64,000 nucleotides of DNA from Bacteroidota bacterium (lineage in GTDB: Bacteria; Bacteroidota; Bacteroidia; Chitinophagales; Saprospiraceae), in contig JAFMBH010000001.1 in assembly GCA_017858735.1 (NCBI GenBank), positions 62,001 to 126,000 on the forward strand, read 5' to 3'. A program made the position numbers and the translations under genes. The notes beneath the pieces are model-generated. The model was not told where the DNA came from, searched no databases, and was given only the letters and a program-made list of their open reading frames with translations. Positions 8,588 to 17,638 of the stretch are shown here, one piece after another. The stretch's first letter is position 1. The number at the start of each line of letters is the position of its first letter.

Positions 8588-9787
8588 TTATTTTAATTGG
8601 GCTAAAACGCGGGACATTCTGGCAACAGCTTCTGTTAATTCAGCTTCAGAAGCTGCGTAAGAAATTCTAAAGCATTCATTGGCACCAAATGCTGCACCTG
8701 AAACCACGGCAACGAAGGCTTCCTGTAAAATATAATCACAGAAATCATTCGCATTGTTGATTTCCATAGTATCTGATTTTTTTCCAAAATAGGCACTAAT
8801 ATCAGGAAAAATATAAAAGGCACCAAGGGGTAGATTCACCTTAACGCCTGGAATTTCCTGAAGTAATTGAAGAACCATATCTCTTCTTTTTAAAAAAGCT
8901 GTTTTCATTAATTCAGTTTCAGGCAATTTTGTTTGAAGGGCAAAGGTGGCTGCTTTTTGGCTGAATGAATTGGCACCTGAGGTGATTTGTCCCTGAACTT
9001 TATTGCAGGCATCTGATAACCATTGAGGTCCTCCCATATAACCTAATCTCCAACCTGTCATAGCATATCCCTTTGAAAAGCCATTTACCGTCACTGTCTG
9101 ATCTTTTACCTCTGGGAAAGAACCAATACTGATGTGTTTTCCAGTAAAATTAATGTACTCATAGATCTCATCTGCGACAATAATAATTCCGGGATGCTTA
9201 CCAATGACCTGTGCAATAGCTTTTAATTCAGATTCAAGATAAACGGAACCAGTTGGATTACAAGGAGATGAAAATAATAAAGCTTTTGTTTTTGGAGTTA
9301 TGGCTTTTTCGATATCATCTGCGCTAACCTTGAAATCACTTTCAATACCCGCTTTTAGTAAAACGGTTTTACCCTCTGCCAGTTTAATAATTTCTGAATA
9401 AGAAACCCAATAAGGTGCAAGAACAATTACCTCGTCATCCTGGTCTAGGATAGAAAGAAAAATATTCGCCAGTGTTTGTTTTGCACCGTTAGAAACAACA
9501 ATCTGACTAGGCTTATAGTCTAAATTATTCTCCTCTTTAAATTTCTTACTAATGGCTTCTCTTAATTCAGGAATACCAGGAACGGGGGTATATTTTGTAA
9601 AACCTGCGTCGAGGGCATCTTTAGCCACTTGTTTAATGGCGTCTGGTGTATCAAAATCAGGCTCACCAATGCTTAAATTTATAACTTCGTGTCCTTTAGC
9701 TTTAAGTTCTCTTGCCATCTGCGACATTTTAAGTGTTTCAGATTCGGCCATTCTTAAAACTCGCTGTGATAATAGATTACTTGACAT
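8588..9787 (-). CDS. aspC: Pyridoxal-phosphate aminotransferase, class I (aspartate aminotransferase type Ib)
   Basis: A 399-aa fold-type I aminotransferase. The N-terminal S-I-G-E-P-D-F-D-T-P segment and the Y-T-P-V-P-G-I-P-E-L-R motif are typical of the Ib aspartate/prephenate aminotransferases. The PLP Schiff-base lysine is Lys239 in N-G-F-S-K-G-Y-A-M-T-G-W-R, and the substrate-carboxylate Arg is in F-R-I-S-Y-A near the C-terminus. It likely swaps amino groups between aspartate and 2-oxoglutarate; prephenate or other substrates are possible. It is cytoplasmic and the first gene of a tight unit with ptrB. The gap to the divergent carboxylase gene is about 110 bases. Confidence 0.9.
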   Translation of the reverse strand: MSSNLLSQRVLRMAESETLKMSQMARELKAKGHEVINLSIGEPDFDTPDAIKQVAKDALDAGFTKYTPVPGIPELREAISKKFKEENNLDYKPSQIVVSNGAKQTLANIFLSILDQDDEVIVLAPYWVSYSEIIKLAEGKTVLLKAGIESDFKVSADDIEKAITPKTKALLFSSPCNPTGSVYLESELKAIAQVIGKHPGIIIVADEIYEYINFTGKHISIGSFPEVKDQTVTVNGFSKGYAMTGWRLGYMGGPQWLSDACNKVQGQITSGANSFSQKAATFALQTKLPETELMKTAFLKRRDMVLQLLQEIPGVKVNLPLGAFYIFPDISAYFGKKSDTMEINNANDFCDYILQEAFVAVVSGAAFGANECFRISYAASEAELTEAVARMSRVLAQLK

Positions 9788-9897
9788 TGTTTTGGGTTTT
9801 TTTAAAATAATTTCAAAAATAATATAAACTACCCTGTTTTTAGGTAGTATAAACCTTATTTTTATGACATACTTTTAATGAAGCTAATTAATCAATA

Positions 9898-11436
9898 ATG
9901 AACGGAAGTAAATCTTTAGAAGAACGCATTCAAATAGCTCATTTAGGTGGGGGGCAAAATAGGATAGATGATCAACATAAAAAAGGTAAATTAACCGCAA
10001 GAGAAAGAATTCATTTTCTGCTTGATAGTGGTAGTTTTGAGGAAATTGGTCAATTAGTCACCCATAGATGTGCCGATTTTGGTATGCAGGATCAAATTTA
10101 CTATGGTGACGGTGTCATAACAGGTTATGGCACTATTCATGGCCGCTTAGTTTATGTGTATGCTCAGGATTTTACTGTTTTTGGCGGTTCGTTGTCAGAG
10201 ACTCATGCAGAAAAAATAGTAAAAATAATGGAACTGGCCTTGAATAATGGTGCACCTATGATCGGTTTGAATGATTCAGGCGGTGCAAGAATTCAGGAAG
10301 GGGTAGTTTCTTTAGGAGGATATGCTGATATATTTTACAAAAATGTTTGTGCCAGCGGTGTTATTCCTCAAATTTCTGCCATCTTGGGACCTTGTGCCGG
10401 AGGGGCGGTGTATTCACCGGCTATGACTGATTTTACTATTATGGTGGAGGAGAGCTCCTACATGTTTGTTACGGGGCCTAATGTGGTCAAAACCGTTACC
10501 AATGAAACCGTCACGTCAGAGGAATTAGGAGGAGCATTAATTCATGCTTCCAAATCGGGTGTAACTCATTTTACAGCAGAAAATGATGTCGATTGTCTGA
10601 AGAAGATAAAAGGATTATTATCTTATTTACCTCAAAATTGTTGGGAAAAACCAGTTGATTTACCTTTTACACTCGGCACTGAAGTTGCCTCAGCATTAAA
10701 TACCATAATTCCAGAAAATGCTAATCACCCCTACAACATGAAAGATGTTGTCAACGGAATTGTGGATGAAAATTCATTTTTTGAAGTTCAAGAGTTGTTT
10801 GCTGAAAATATTATTGTCGGTTTTGCACGTATCGCCGGCATGTCTGTTGGTATTGTAGGAAACCAACCAATGGTTTTAGCCGGTGTGCTTAATACTGATG
10901 CATCAAGAAAAGCTGCCAGATTTGTTAGAACTTGCGATGCTTTTCAAATTCCTTTACTGGTTTTAGTGGATGTACCTGGCTTTTTACCAGGTACTGATCA
11001 GGAATGGAATGGAATAATCATACATGGCGCAAAATTACTTTACGCCTTCAGCGAGGCTACAGTTCCCAGAATTACCGTAATAACCAGAAAAGCGTATGGT
11101 GGTGCTTATGATGTTATGAATTCAAAACATATTGGCGCCGATATGAATTTTGCCTGGCCTACTGCTGAAATTGCCGTTATGGGCGCAAAAGGTGCCGCAG
11201 AAATTATTTTTAAAAAAGAAATTGCCTCAGCAGAAAATCCTGAAGCAGTGACTATCCAAAAAGAACAAGAGTATAAAATTGCATTTGCTCATCCATTTCA
11301 GGCCGCACAAAGAGGTTTTATTGATGAAGTTATTCAACCTGATAAAACCAGAATTAAACTGATAAAAGCATTTAGCATGCTTAAGAATAAAAAAGTGTCG
11401 ACTCCAAATAGAAAACACGGAAATATTCCTCTATAA
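9898..11436 (+). CDS. pccB: Acyl-CoA carboxylase carboxyltransferase (beta) subunit, propionyl-CoA type
   Basis: This 512-aa protein is the carboxyltransferase subunit of a biotin-dependent acyl-CoA carboxylase, most like propionyl-CoA carboxylase/methylmalonyl-CoA decarboxylase alpha. It moves CO2 between carboxybiotin and the acyl-CoA. Features seen: K-L-T-A-R-E-R near residue 30, the [10 protein letters not shown] oxyanion/CoA loop, [11 protein letters not shown], and in the C-terminal half V-P-G-F-L-P-G-T-x-Q-E and R-K-A-Y-G-G-A-Y. Length is normal. The biotin carboxylase and carrier subunits are not in the window. The cobalamin adenosyltransferase at 41303 is consistent with a methylmalonyl-CoA mutase route. 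Substrate is inferred from family resemblance. Confidence 0.9.
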   Translation: MNGSKSLEERIQIAHLGGGQNRIDDQHKKGKLTARERIHFLLDSGSFEEIGQLVTHRCADFGMQDQIYYGDGVITGYGTIHGRLVYVYAQDFTVFGGSLSETHAEKIVKIMELALNNGAPMIGLNDSGGARIQEGVVSLGGYADIFYKNVCASGVIPQISAILGPCAGGAVYSPAMTDFTIMVEESSYMFVTGPNVVKTVTNETVTSEELGGALIHASKSGVTHFTAENDVDCLKKIKGLLSYLPQNCWEKPVDLPFTLGTEVASALNTIIPENANHPYNMKDVVNGIVDENSFFEVQELFAENIIVGFARIAGMSVGIVGNQPMVLAGVLNTDASRKAARFVRTCDAFQIPLLVLVDVPGFLPGTDQEWNGIIIHGAKLLYAFSEATVPRITVITRKAYGGAYDVMNSKHIGADMNFAWPTAEIAVMGAKGAAEIIFKKEIASAENPEAVTIQKEQEYKIAFAHPFQAAQRGFIDEVIQPDKTRIKLIKAFSMLKNKKVSTPNRKHGNIPL

Positions 11437-11448
11437 ACTGTAAATGGT

Positions 11449-11991
11449 TTAGTATTGCCATTTATCGAGGTGGTGAACAAATAAAACGGCTAAATTTTCA
11501 GCATCGGGTAATGCCCGGTGCTGATTGCCTTCAAACTCATATCCATCTATTTCTAATGCATGGGGCAATCCTACTGATCTCTTGAGTTTCTTAAAATCTA
11601 AATATTGTCGTTTTAAATTTATATGGTTATCTGTCCACTCAGATGCAATATGGTGAAGTTTGCAATCTTGTATGAACATTTTTTTATCAAAATGTCCCCA
11701 TGAACAAAGCATGTAATCTTCCTCAATGTTTACCCAATCTAAAAATCGCTCTATAACCACTGGAAATAAGGGTGATTTATTAGTTTCCTGGGTAGTTATA
11801 TTGGTAAGCTCTTGGCAGAAAATGGATAAGTCAGGGTACAAAGTTGGTTTAATTAATGAGGAAAAAGTGTCTTGTATTTCCCCAAAATTATTTAAACTGA
11901 GCGCACCAATTTCTATAATTTCCTGAGGTCGCAGTTTAAATGCATCCTGGTTCCAGCAAGTAGCCTCCAAATCATATATTATAAAATTCAT
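11449..11991 (-). CDS. DEDDh-family 3'-5' exonuclease
   Basis: A 180-aa RNase T-fold exonuclease of the ERI-1/KapD-like branch. All motif residues are present: D-L-E-A-T at the N-terminus (Asp and Glu), the Asp in S-W-G-H-F-D-K-K, and H-R-A-L-P-D-A-E-N near residue 160 (His and Asp). These coordinate two metal ions for hydrolysis of nucleic acid from the 3' end. No fused domain is present. Its start overlaps the end of the acyltransferase gene by 4 bases (ATG inside the stop region), so the two are translationally coupled. Whether it acts on RNA or DNA cannot be judged from the sequence. Confidence 0.85.
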   Translation of the reverse strand: MNFIIYDLEATCWNQDAFKLRPQEIIEIGALSLNNFGEIQDTFSSLIKPTLYPDLSIFCQELTNITTQETNKSPLFPVVIERFLDWVNIEEDYMLCSWGHFDKKMFIQDCKLHHIASEWTDNHINLKRQYLDFKKLKRSVGLPHALEIDGYEFEGNQHRALPDAENLAVLFVHHLDKWQY

Positions 11992-13679
11992 ATATTTATT
12001 CGTCCTGGTTTAATCCACTTTTCTAAACCATACCCAGTTAATCTGTTATGATAAAAATAAAGGAGATAAAAATTTTCACTAATGACTTCTCCTGATTTAT
12101 TCTTTTTTAATGGTTTCTTGATGTGAAAAGTTCCTAAATGTTTGATTCCATCTGCTATTAATTCATCTATTGATGATTTAATTTCAGGAGATAAGATGAG
12201 CTTTCCCTTCTCAGCATAAATAACCAATGTTTTTTGTAACTGTTTTACCGTTGCTGATAGTACGTTATAATCAAAAATATAGTCATCGGTTGGTAATCTT
12301 AAAACACCAAATAAATCTAATTTTGGATTTTCATTACAAAGCATTTCAAAAGCAGCAAAAGCTAGAAGGTGACTACTTAATACAATATTGTCAGAATGAA
12401 ACCGCTTAATAATATTATCAGCTAATAAACCAGTGTATTCAGTTTCTCGTTGTATATCGGTATTAACCTTACCTTCAGAAATAAAATAATCTGCCATATT
12501 TATGGTGTTACCATACTTATCTTTACTATTTCCTTCCTGGTCCACTGGATTTCCAATAACATCCAGTGCTTTTCCAAAAGAAAGGGTAATTTCGTTACCT
12601 TCCGATAGAATTTTCCAAATAAAGCGAATAATTCCTGAAAGACCGGAATAGTCTTTTCCCTCTTTAAAATATCTTGATTTACCTTGTTGTTTTAAGTATT
12701 GTTCAATTAAAGATTGTCCATCCAGTACGAAATGATAACTTAAAATAAGAGGAACTATATAAATTTTGGTATTTTCATTTCTCTGAATCATAGCTCTTTG
12801 TGCTTCAACCACCGTTCCGAGTAAACCCATTTTTAACTTATTTTCTATAGCACCAGATCTTGAGCGAGTGCCTCCAGGGAAGAAAATACTATTGGTTCCT
12901 CTTTGAATGGATAGACTCGACATAGATTTTAAGGTTTCCAAATATATTTTATTTTTCTTCCTTCTATCTACTCTATAGGCTCCCAGTCGATTCAAGAAAT
13001 AGGCTGTATAACCGGTATTATACAGATTTAAACCTGCACCATAAGAGAATGCGGGTAAACCTGTAACTGCATCAAGGACATATCCTATCAGAATCGAATC
13101 TAAATTAGAAAAATGAGTGGGTACTATAATTAAAGTTCCTTGTTGGGCTAAACTTCTAACATGGTCGATATCACCCTTAACTATCAGTTTTTGAACCAGT
13201 CTTTTTTTTCCGCCCTTCAATCTAATTTTCCAAAAACTAGCCTGTAGTAATTGATTAAAAAACCAGGTTAGAAATTTTCTTGCGAAAAGAAAAGTATTTA
13301 TCCTAAAAGTTCCTACAATTTCAAGCGCGTACCTGTGAATAATTTGTTTTAAAAGGTAGGTATTATTCTGCGTACTTATGGTTTCGTCTTTATCGACTGA
13401 ATATTTTACTAATCTTTTTTTGATTCTCGACCAGAATTGTCTTTCATTCGGCGGATCCACTTTCCAAGGTTCCTCCTTAATTCTTATTTTTTCTAAATAG
13501 ATGGTTTCCGCTAATAAGTCAGTCATATTTTCTTTGTGAAAATTTTCTATTTTATCAAGCGTAAAAAACTCTAATTCTTCAGTGAATTTTTTCCTATCTT
13601 CACTCAGTTTAAATATCGGCCAATCGTTTATGTCCGGTAAAATAGGGGGATAAGTACCTGGAAGTGTTTTGTTTTGCAT
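11988..13679 (-). CDS. PlsB-like glycerol-3-phosphate/1-acylglycerol-3-phosphate acyltransferase
   Basis: A 563-aa protein of the PlsB/PlsC superfamily that acylates glycerol phosphate in membrane lipid synthesis. The catalytic block I reads T-H-F-S-N-L-D (the HxxxxD motif, about residues 187-193). Block III reads F-F-P-G-G-T-R-S-R-S-G, where Glu of the usual FPEGTRS or FVEGGRS is replaced by Gly; this variant appears typical of Bacteroidota versions. The helical N-terminal region (1-150) and the long C-terminal region (380-563) match PlsB-type length better than PlsC. It is flanked on the same strand by engB (2-base gap) and the exonuclease (4-base overlap). The exact acyl acceptor is uncertain. 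Confidence 0.85.
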   Translation of the reverse strand: MQNKTLPGTYPPILPDINDWPIFKLSEDRKKFTEELEFFTLDKIENFHKENMTDLLAETIYLEKIRIKEEPWKVDPPNERQFWSRIKKRLVKYSVDKDETISTQNNTYLLKQIIHRYALEIVGTFRINTFLFARKFLTWFFNQLLQASFWKIRLKGGKKRLVQKLIVKGDIDHVRSLAQQGTLIIVPTHFSNLDSILIGYVLDAVTGLPAFSYGAGLNLYNTGYTAYFLNRLGAYRVDRRKKNKIYLETLKSMSSLSIQRGTNSIFFPGGTRSRSGAIENKLKMGLLGTVVEAQRAMIQRNENTKIYIVPLILSYHFVLDGQSLIEQYLKQQGKSRYFKEGKDYSGLSGIIRFIWKILSEGNEITLSFGKALDVIGNPVDQEGNSKDKYGNTINMADYFISEGKVNTDIQRETEYTGLLADNIIKRFHSDNIVLSSHLLAFAAFEMLCNENPKLDLFGVLRLPTDDYIFDYNVLSATVKQLQKTLVIYAEKGKLILSPEIKSSIDELIADGIKHLGTFHIKKPLKKNKSGEVISENFYLLYFYHNRLTGYGLEKWIKPGRINI

Positions 13680-13681
13680 AA

Positions 13682-14299
13682 TTAATAGGCTTGTTCATAT
13701 TGTTTTACAAGCTGTTCTATATAGTTTATGATGTTTTCTTTTCCCGATGATGTTTTTGCGGAACTGGGAAACTGTAAAGGCAATTCATTCCAGGTTTCGG
13801 ACAGGGCATCTTTAAAAGCCTGGGTATTTTTTTCGTATTCCTCCGTAATTAGTTTATCTGTTTTAGTATAAACAATTACAAACGGTATTCTTGCTTCACC
13901 CAGCCAATTTAGTAAATCTATATCCAGTTTCTGCGGCGGAATCCTGCTGTCTATCAGCACAAATGTGCAATAAAGATTATCTCGCTTACTTAAATAAGTT
14001 CTGATCATTTTTTCCCATTCCTTCCTCATTGCTTTGGAGGTAATTGCATAACCATAGCCAGGTAGATCTACAAGGAACCATTTATTGTTAATGTGAAAAT
14101 AATTTAGCATTCGGGTTTTCCCTGGTTTACCTGAGGTTAAAGCCAATTCATCTTTACCACAAATCATATTAATTAACGAAGATTTCCCTACGTTAGATCT
14201 ACCTATGAAGGCAAATTCAGGCTGATTTGTTTCCGGGCATAGTTGTAAATCTGGAAAACTACCTTTGAATTCTGCTATTATATTTTTCATTCTTTCCAT
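13682..14299 (-). CDS. engB: Ribosome biogenesis GTPase EngB/YihA/YsxC
   Basis: EngB is an essential GTPase for maturation of the large ribosomal subunit. The 205-aa protein has all G motifs: G-R-S-N-V-G-K-S-S (G1, about residues 33-41), the T of K-P-G-K-T-R (G2), D-L-P-G-Y-G-Y (G3), T-K-T-D (G4) and the S-S-A-K G5 element. Length and order are normal. Two start choices exist (M1 or M4 of M-E-R-M-K); the first is used here. It heads a co-directional run with the acyltransferase and the exonuclease and is divergent from the outer-membrane protein gene at 14395. Confidence 0.95.
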   Translation of the reverse strand: MERMKNIIAEFKGSFPDLQLCPETNQPEFAFIGRSNVGKSSLINMICGKDELALTSGKPGKTRMLNYFHINNKWFLVDLPGYGYAITSKAMRKEWEKMIRTYLSKRDNLYCTFVLIDSRIPPQKLDIDLLNWLGEARIPFVIVYTKTDKLITEEYEKNTQAFKDALSETWNELPLQFPSSAKTSSGKENIINYIEQLVKQYEQAY

Positions 14300-14394
14300 T
14301 TTTACTTTACACCAAAAGTAACATTTTTTCTTATACCTTCGTTATGGTTGCATATTTATTTGGATTGGATTGTTTACGTTAAAAAATTAATTTT

Positions 14395-15027
14395 ATGAAA
14401 AAGTACCTTTTTTTATTTCTATGTTTCGCTGTTCTAACTCCCTTTACTATGCTGAATGCTCAATTTATTAGCGGTGGATTTAGGTTGGGACTGAATAACT
14501 CTATGGATATTGACGACTTGAAATTAGCCATTGCCGACAAACAATCTTTTTCCCTAGCTTTAAATAATTCTAATTTTGGCTACCATTTTGCTGGTCTGGT
14601 CAGAGTTAAATTAGGTCCATTGTTTTTACAGCCGGAATTGGTTTTTAACTCCAATTCATTTGATGTTTCCTGGAAAGAAGTGGGAAAATCAGTCGTCAAT
14701 GTTGGAAAACAAAAATTTCAATATCTTGAAATACCTGTTTTGGCTGGGTTTAAATTAGGGCCTTTGAGGGTCAATGCGGGACCTGCTGGTCACTTGTTTT
14801 TAAATAATACGGGAGATCTTTTTAAAATTAATAATTACGACGTCAATTTTTCTGGACTAACCCTTGGATATACGGCAGGCGTTGGCTTGGATATTGGTAA
14901 ATTAATGGTGGATGTTCGTTATGATGGAAATTTCTCTACCGCTGATGGTACGGTTAATTTTATAAAAGATTTTAATATATCTACCCGTCCACCTAAATTA
15001 GTGGCAAGCGTAGGTTTTCGTTTCTAA
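14395..15027 (+). CDS. Outer-membrane beta-barrel protein (porin-family, PorT-like)
   Basis: A 210-aa exported protein. A Lys-Lys-led hydrophobic signal peptide covers about residues 1-22, with a likely signal peptidase I site after L-N-A. The mature part alternates short hydrophobic strands with glycine and aromatic residues (for example G-G-F-R-L-G-L-N-N and G-Y-T-A-G-V-G-L-D-I-G) and ends in V-A-S-V-G-F-R-F. The C-terminal Phe is typical of eight-stranded outer-membrane barrels of the porin-family/PorT-like group in Bacteroidota. It is monocistronic: a strong hairpin terminator follows 24 bases later. The cargo or ligand is unknown. Confidence 0.8.
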   Translation: MKKYLFLFLCFAVLTPFTMLNAQFISGGFRLGLNNSMDIDDLKLAIADKQSFSLALNNSNFGYHFAGLVRVKLGPLFLQPELVFNSNSFDVSWKEVGKSVVNVGKQKFQYLEIPVLAGFKLGPLRVNAGPAGHLFLNNTGDLFKINNYDVNFSGLTLGYTAGVGLDIGKLMVDVRYDGNFSTADGTVNFIKDFNISTRPPKLVASVGFRF

Positions 15028-15050
15028 AAAAAAATATTGTTTTTAAGAAT

Positions 15051-15088
15051 AAAAAACCTTTCGACGTACAACCTCGAAAGGTTTTTTT
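15051..15088 (+). terminator. Rho-independent terminator after the beta-barrel gene
   Basis: A 14-base inverted repeat (15051-15064 with 15074-15087) around a 9-base loop. It has a GC-containing core (cctttcga) and an A-tract/T-tract on the two sides, so it may work in both directions, though only the + strand gene ends here. Confidence 0.85.
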
Positions 15089-15126
15089 GTTTCTTTAAAA
15101 TGTAGCACCTCTGATGTATTGTTTTC

Positions 15127-15645
15127 ATGGAAGAGCAGAAACTTATTGCCGCTTGTAAGGCAAACGACAGACTGGCGCAACAGTTACTTTATAATAGATA
15201 TGCAAATGCTATGTTTACTATTTCGTATAGAATAACAAAGGACAAGGAATTAGCAGCCGATGTTCTTCAGGAGGCATTCGTTCGTGTATTTCATTATATT
15301 TATACTTTTAGGGGTGAATCTACTTTAGGCGCCTGGATAAAAACGATTGTGGTCCGTTCAGCTTTGGCTATTTTAAAAAAGGAAAAAAAGGAGTTATCTT
15401 TTGATATCAGCATAGCAGATGAATCACCTACTAATATGCATTTTTCACATGATATTGATTATCTCGAAAATGCTATCCTATTACTCCCTTCTGGTTATAG
15501 AACCGTTTTTCTATTAATTGAAGTCGAAGGTTATACTCATCAGGATGTAGCAGATTTGTTAGGTGTTTCCGTTGGAACGTCAAAATCGCAATTGTTTTAC
15601 GCTAAAAAAAGATTAAGGGAGTTAATTTCTCCTAAATTGGAATAA
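15127..15645 (+). CDS. ECF-type RNA polymerase sigma factor
   Basis: A 172-aa sigma-70 family protein with only regions 2 and 4, as in ECF sigma factors. Region 2 (about residues 20-90) includes the D-V-L-Q-E-A-F-V-R-V-F core-binding helix. Region 4 (about 115-170) includes the helix-turn-helix G-Y-T-H-Q-D-V-A-D-L-L-G-V-S-V-G-T-S-K-S. It is followed after 2 bases by a gene with the layout of an anti-sigma factor, then by an exported protein, which is the usual setting of an envelope-responsive sigma operon. The regulon is unknown; target promoters cannot be deduced from this window. Confidence 0.92.
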   Translation: MEEQKLIAACKANDRLAQQLLYNRYANAMFTISYRITKDKELAADVLQEAFVRVFHYIYTFRGESTLGAWIKTIVVRSALAILKKEKKELSFDISIADESPTNMHFSHDIDYLENAILLLPSGYRTVFLLIEVEGYTHQDVADLLGVSVGTSKSQLFYAKKRLRELISPKLE

Positions 15646-15647
15646 CT

Positions 15648-16220
15648 ATGGAAGATTTTAATCAATTTAAACTGGATAATCAAAAATATTTACCTCCTGT
15701 AGATTTATGGAGTAAGATTGAATTTGATTTAGATTACCAGCATAATATAAAACCTCTTCTTGAACAACTTCCGGAACTTAAGGCTCCTCCGCATATTTGG
15801 GGTGTTATTGAAATAGGAATTTCTTCAAATAGAATGAGGATCATTAAAAGAAAATGGTTTTTACAAGCAGCTGCGGCGATAATTCTTTTAGGGGTAGGTT
15901 TTGGATTAGGTAGTTGGTTTAACAACAAACCATTGAATACCCAACAAATAGGTTATTCACAGGTCAAAACCATTTCTTATTTAGAGGAAGATCAGGAATC
16001 AATAAATGAGGTATTAGAGGAATATATAAAAAAATGTAAAATTTATCCAGGTGATAATTCATGTTCTTTAGTAAATGATTTTACTGATTTGGTCTCTGCT
16101 AAAGCAGAATTAGAAAACATTATTAGAAGGATGGGTAATTCCGATAATATTATGCAGCAAATGCGTAGAATTGAATTGGAAAAAACAAGGATTATTCGAA
16201 ATATGGCACAACGAATTTAA
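15648..16220 (+). CDS. Membrane-spanning anti-sigma-factor-like protein
   Basis: A 190-aa protein with an N-terminal cytoplasmic part (1-about 70), one transmembrane helix (about 71-89, preceded by R-I-I-K-R-K-W, so N-inside), and a polar C-terminal part ending in a helical segment. No zinc-binding HxxxCxxC motif is seen, so it is not a ZAS-type anti-sigma by sequence. Position right after the ECF sigma gene (2-base gap) and the topology suggest it holds the sigma factor at the membrane. The C-terminal part could sense an envelope signal. Function is inferred from context. Confidence 0.7.
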   Translation: MEDFNQFKLDNQKYLPPVDLWSKIEFDLDYQHNIKPLLEQLPELKAPPHIWGVIEIGISSNRMRIIKRKWFLQAAAAIILLGVGFGLGSWFNNKPLNTQQIGYSQVKTISYLEEDQESINEVLEEYIKKCKIYPGDNSCSLVNDFTDLVSAKAELENIIRRMGNSDNIMQQMRRIELEKTRIIRNMAQRI

Positions 16221-16229
16221 TATAGATGT

Positions 16230-17135
16230 ATGATGAAGTGGGAAATTAGATTTTTAGTGGTAATGAGTCTCTTGACTATATTTGGTTTTTGGTTAAATGC
16301 CCAAAGCAACGTAAAAATAGTTTCTAAAAGAATAGATAAATCTTTCCCTTATCAAGAGGCTTATAGCCTTAATATTGATGGTGAAAAGGCAGAGGTGAGT
16401 ATCGAAACCTGGGATAAACCTACCGTTCAGATACAAATGGAAATTACAGCAAAAAATTTAGATAGAGAAATAGCCACAAAGGATTTGGAAAAGATGAAAT
16501 ATATGATCCAAAGGGTCAAAAATAATTTATATGTCAGGAATTATCTAATGGATGAAGGGGAACAACCTACTTCTATTTTAAAAGTAGTGTATCTTATTAA
16601 AGTTCCTGTTGAATGTCCTGTTTATCTTAAGAATAATTACGGTATCGCTTCGCTTAAAAATTTATCTAGTCAGATTAAAATTAATAGTAGATTTAGCAAA
16701 ATTGGTTTAGAAAATATTCACGGAAACATGATTATCGAATCTGTATTTGGTGATTTACTTGGAACGGAATTATGGGGAAACCTATCCTTGAATGCAAGAC
16801 GAACAGATATGTTTTTTCAAAAATTATATGGAAATGTTGATATTAATGCAGAATATGGACTGATCAAGTTATTATTGGATGACAAGTTGAAGTCTCTTCA
16901 ACTGAATGCAAATAATTCAGAAGTATTCATACTGGGCGATAATCCTTTTCAAATGGGCATGGATATACAAGTTAAAAATGGACAACTTGATTTTCCTATG
17001 CATCCAAAATATAAAGTAAAGGAACAGAAGGAAATAGGACTTAGAACTTTGTTTATTCCCTCTCCAAAAGATCAAGTGACTCCTATTACTATTAGAATTA
17101 AATTAGGTGATTTGTTATTTATAAAAAAGAATTAA
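16230..17135 (+). CDS. Exported beta-rich protein, DUF4097/adhesin-like
   Basis: A 301-aa protein with a signal peptide (about 1-25, cleavage near L-N-A-Q) and a mature part made of short repeating strands, many in the pattern G-N-hydrophobic-x-hydrophobic. Examples are I-H-G-N-M-I-I, L-W-G-N-L-S-L and L-Y-G-N-V-D-I (about residues 160-215). This repeated strand ladder is typical of DUF4097/DUF2807-type beta-helix proteins found beside ECF sigma/anti-sigma pairs in Bacteroidota. It lies 9 bases after the anti-sigma-like gene and overlaps the convergent phosphodiesterase gene by 4 bases. Its role is unknown; a cell-surface or periplasmic sensor partner is possible. Confidence 0.65.
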   Translation: MMKWEIRFLVVMSLLTIFGFWLNAQSNVKIVSKRIDKSFPYQEAYSLNIDGEKAEVSIETWDKPTVQIQMEITAKNLDREIATKDLEKMKYMIQRVKNNLYVRNYLMDEGEQPTSILKVVYLIKVPVECPVYLKNNYGIASLKNLSSQIKINSRFSKIGLENIHGNMIIESVFGDLLGTELWGNLSLNARRTDMFFQKLYGNVDINAEYGLIKLLLDDKLKSLQLNANNSEVFILGDNPFQMGMDIQVKNGQLDFPMHPKYKVKEQKEIGLRTLFIPSPKDQVTPITIRIKLGDLLFIKKN

Positions 17136-17623
17136 TTACTAAGATGTATGACATCCATGTCTTTAATGGTTTTTCCTACTATGGAAAACCTGACTAAGGT
17201 ACGTACCTGATGAAAACCTTCGCGGCCTGCGGCTCCAGGATTCACATGTAAATGACCCAAGGTTGGACATTTCATTACTTTTAGAATATGAGAGTGTCCA
17301 CAAATAAAAAGGTCAGGTTTATTTTCAGCTATTAACTTTTTAGCCAACGATGTATATTTTCCTGGATAGCCGCCTATGTGAAGAATGACAATTTTTAGGT
17401 CTTCTTTTTGTAGAATTTGGTATTCCGGATAATTAACACGATATATTCCCCCATCAATATTTCCATACACACTGGTAAAATTCTTATTTTCATAAAAGGT
17501 CATATCCTCGGGTAGCTTGCCCAAATCACCTGCATGCCATATTTCGTCACAATCAACAAAATGTTTTTTTATTTTTTCGTCCCAAAAACCATGTGTGTCA
17601 CTTAAAAGTCCGACTCTAATCAT
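17132..17623 (-). CDS. YfcE/MJ0936-type metallophosphodiesterase
   Basis: A 163-aa calcineurin-like phosphoesterase. The metal motifs are S-D-T-H-G (residues about 8-12), H-A-G-D-L-G (about 30-35), G-N-I-D (about 54-57), H-I-G-G (about 82-85) and G-H-S-H (about 109-112), all in the order of the YfcE family. Such enzymes hydrolyse phosphodiesters in vitro, but their natural substrates are mostly unknown. It sits 15 bases downstream of aroC on the same strand, likely in the same transcript. It overlaps the convergent gene at 16230-17135 by 4 bases. Confidence 0.9.
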   Translation of the reverse strand: MIRVGLLSDTHGFWDEKIKKHFVDCDEIWHAGDLGKLPEDMTFYENKNFTSVYGNIDGGIYRVNYPEYQILQKEDLKIVILHIGGYPGKYTSLAKKLIAENKPDLFICGHSHILKVMKCPTLGHLHVNPGAAGREGFHQVRTLVRFSIVGKTIKDMDVIHLSN

Positions 17624-17638
17624 TTGTATAACTTGTAG

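Noticed and set aside
9788-9897. Gap between the aminotransferase and pccB genes, inspected for a riboswitch or operator
   Set aside because: There is a short inverted repeat (actacc...ggtagt) but it is too short and too common in AT-rich DNA to support a call.
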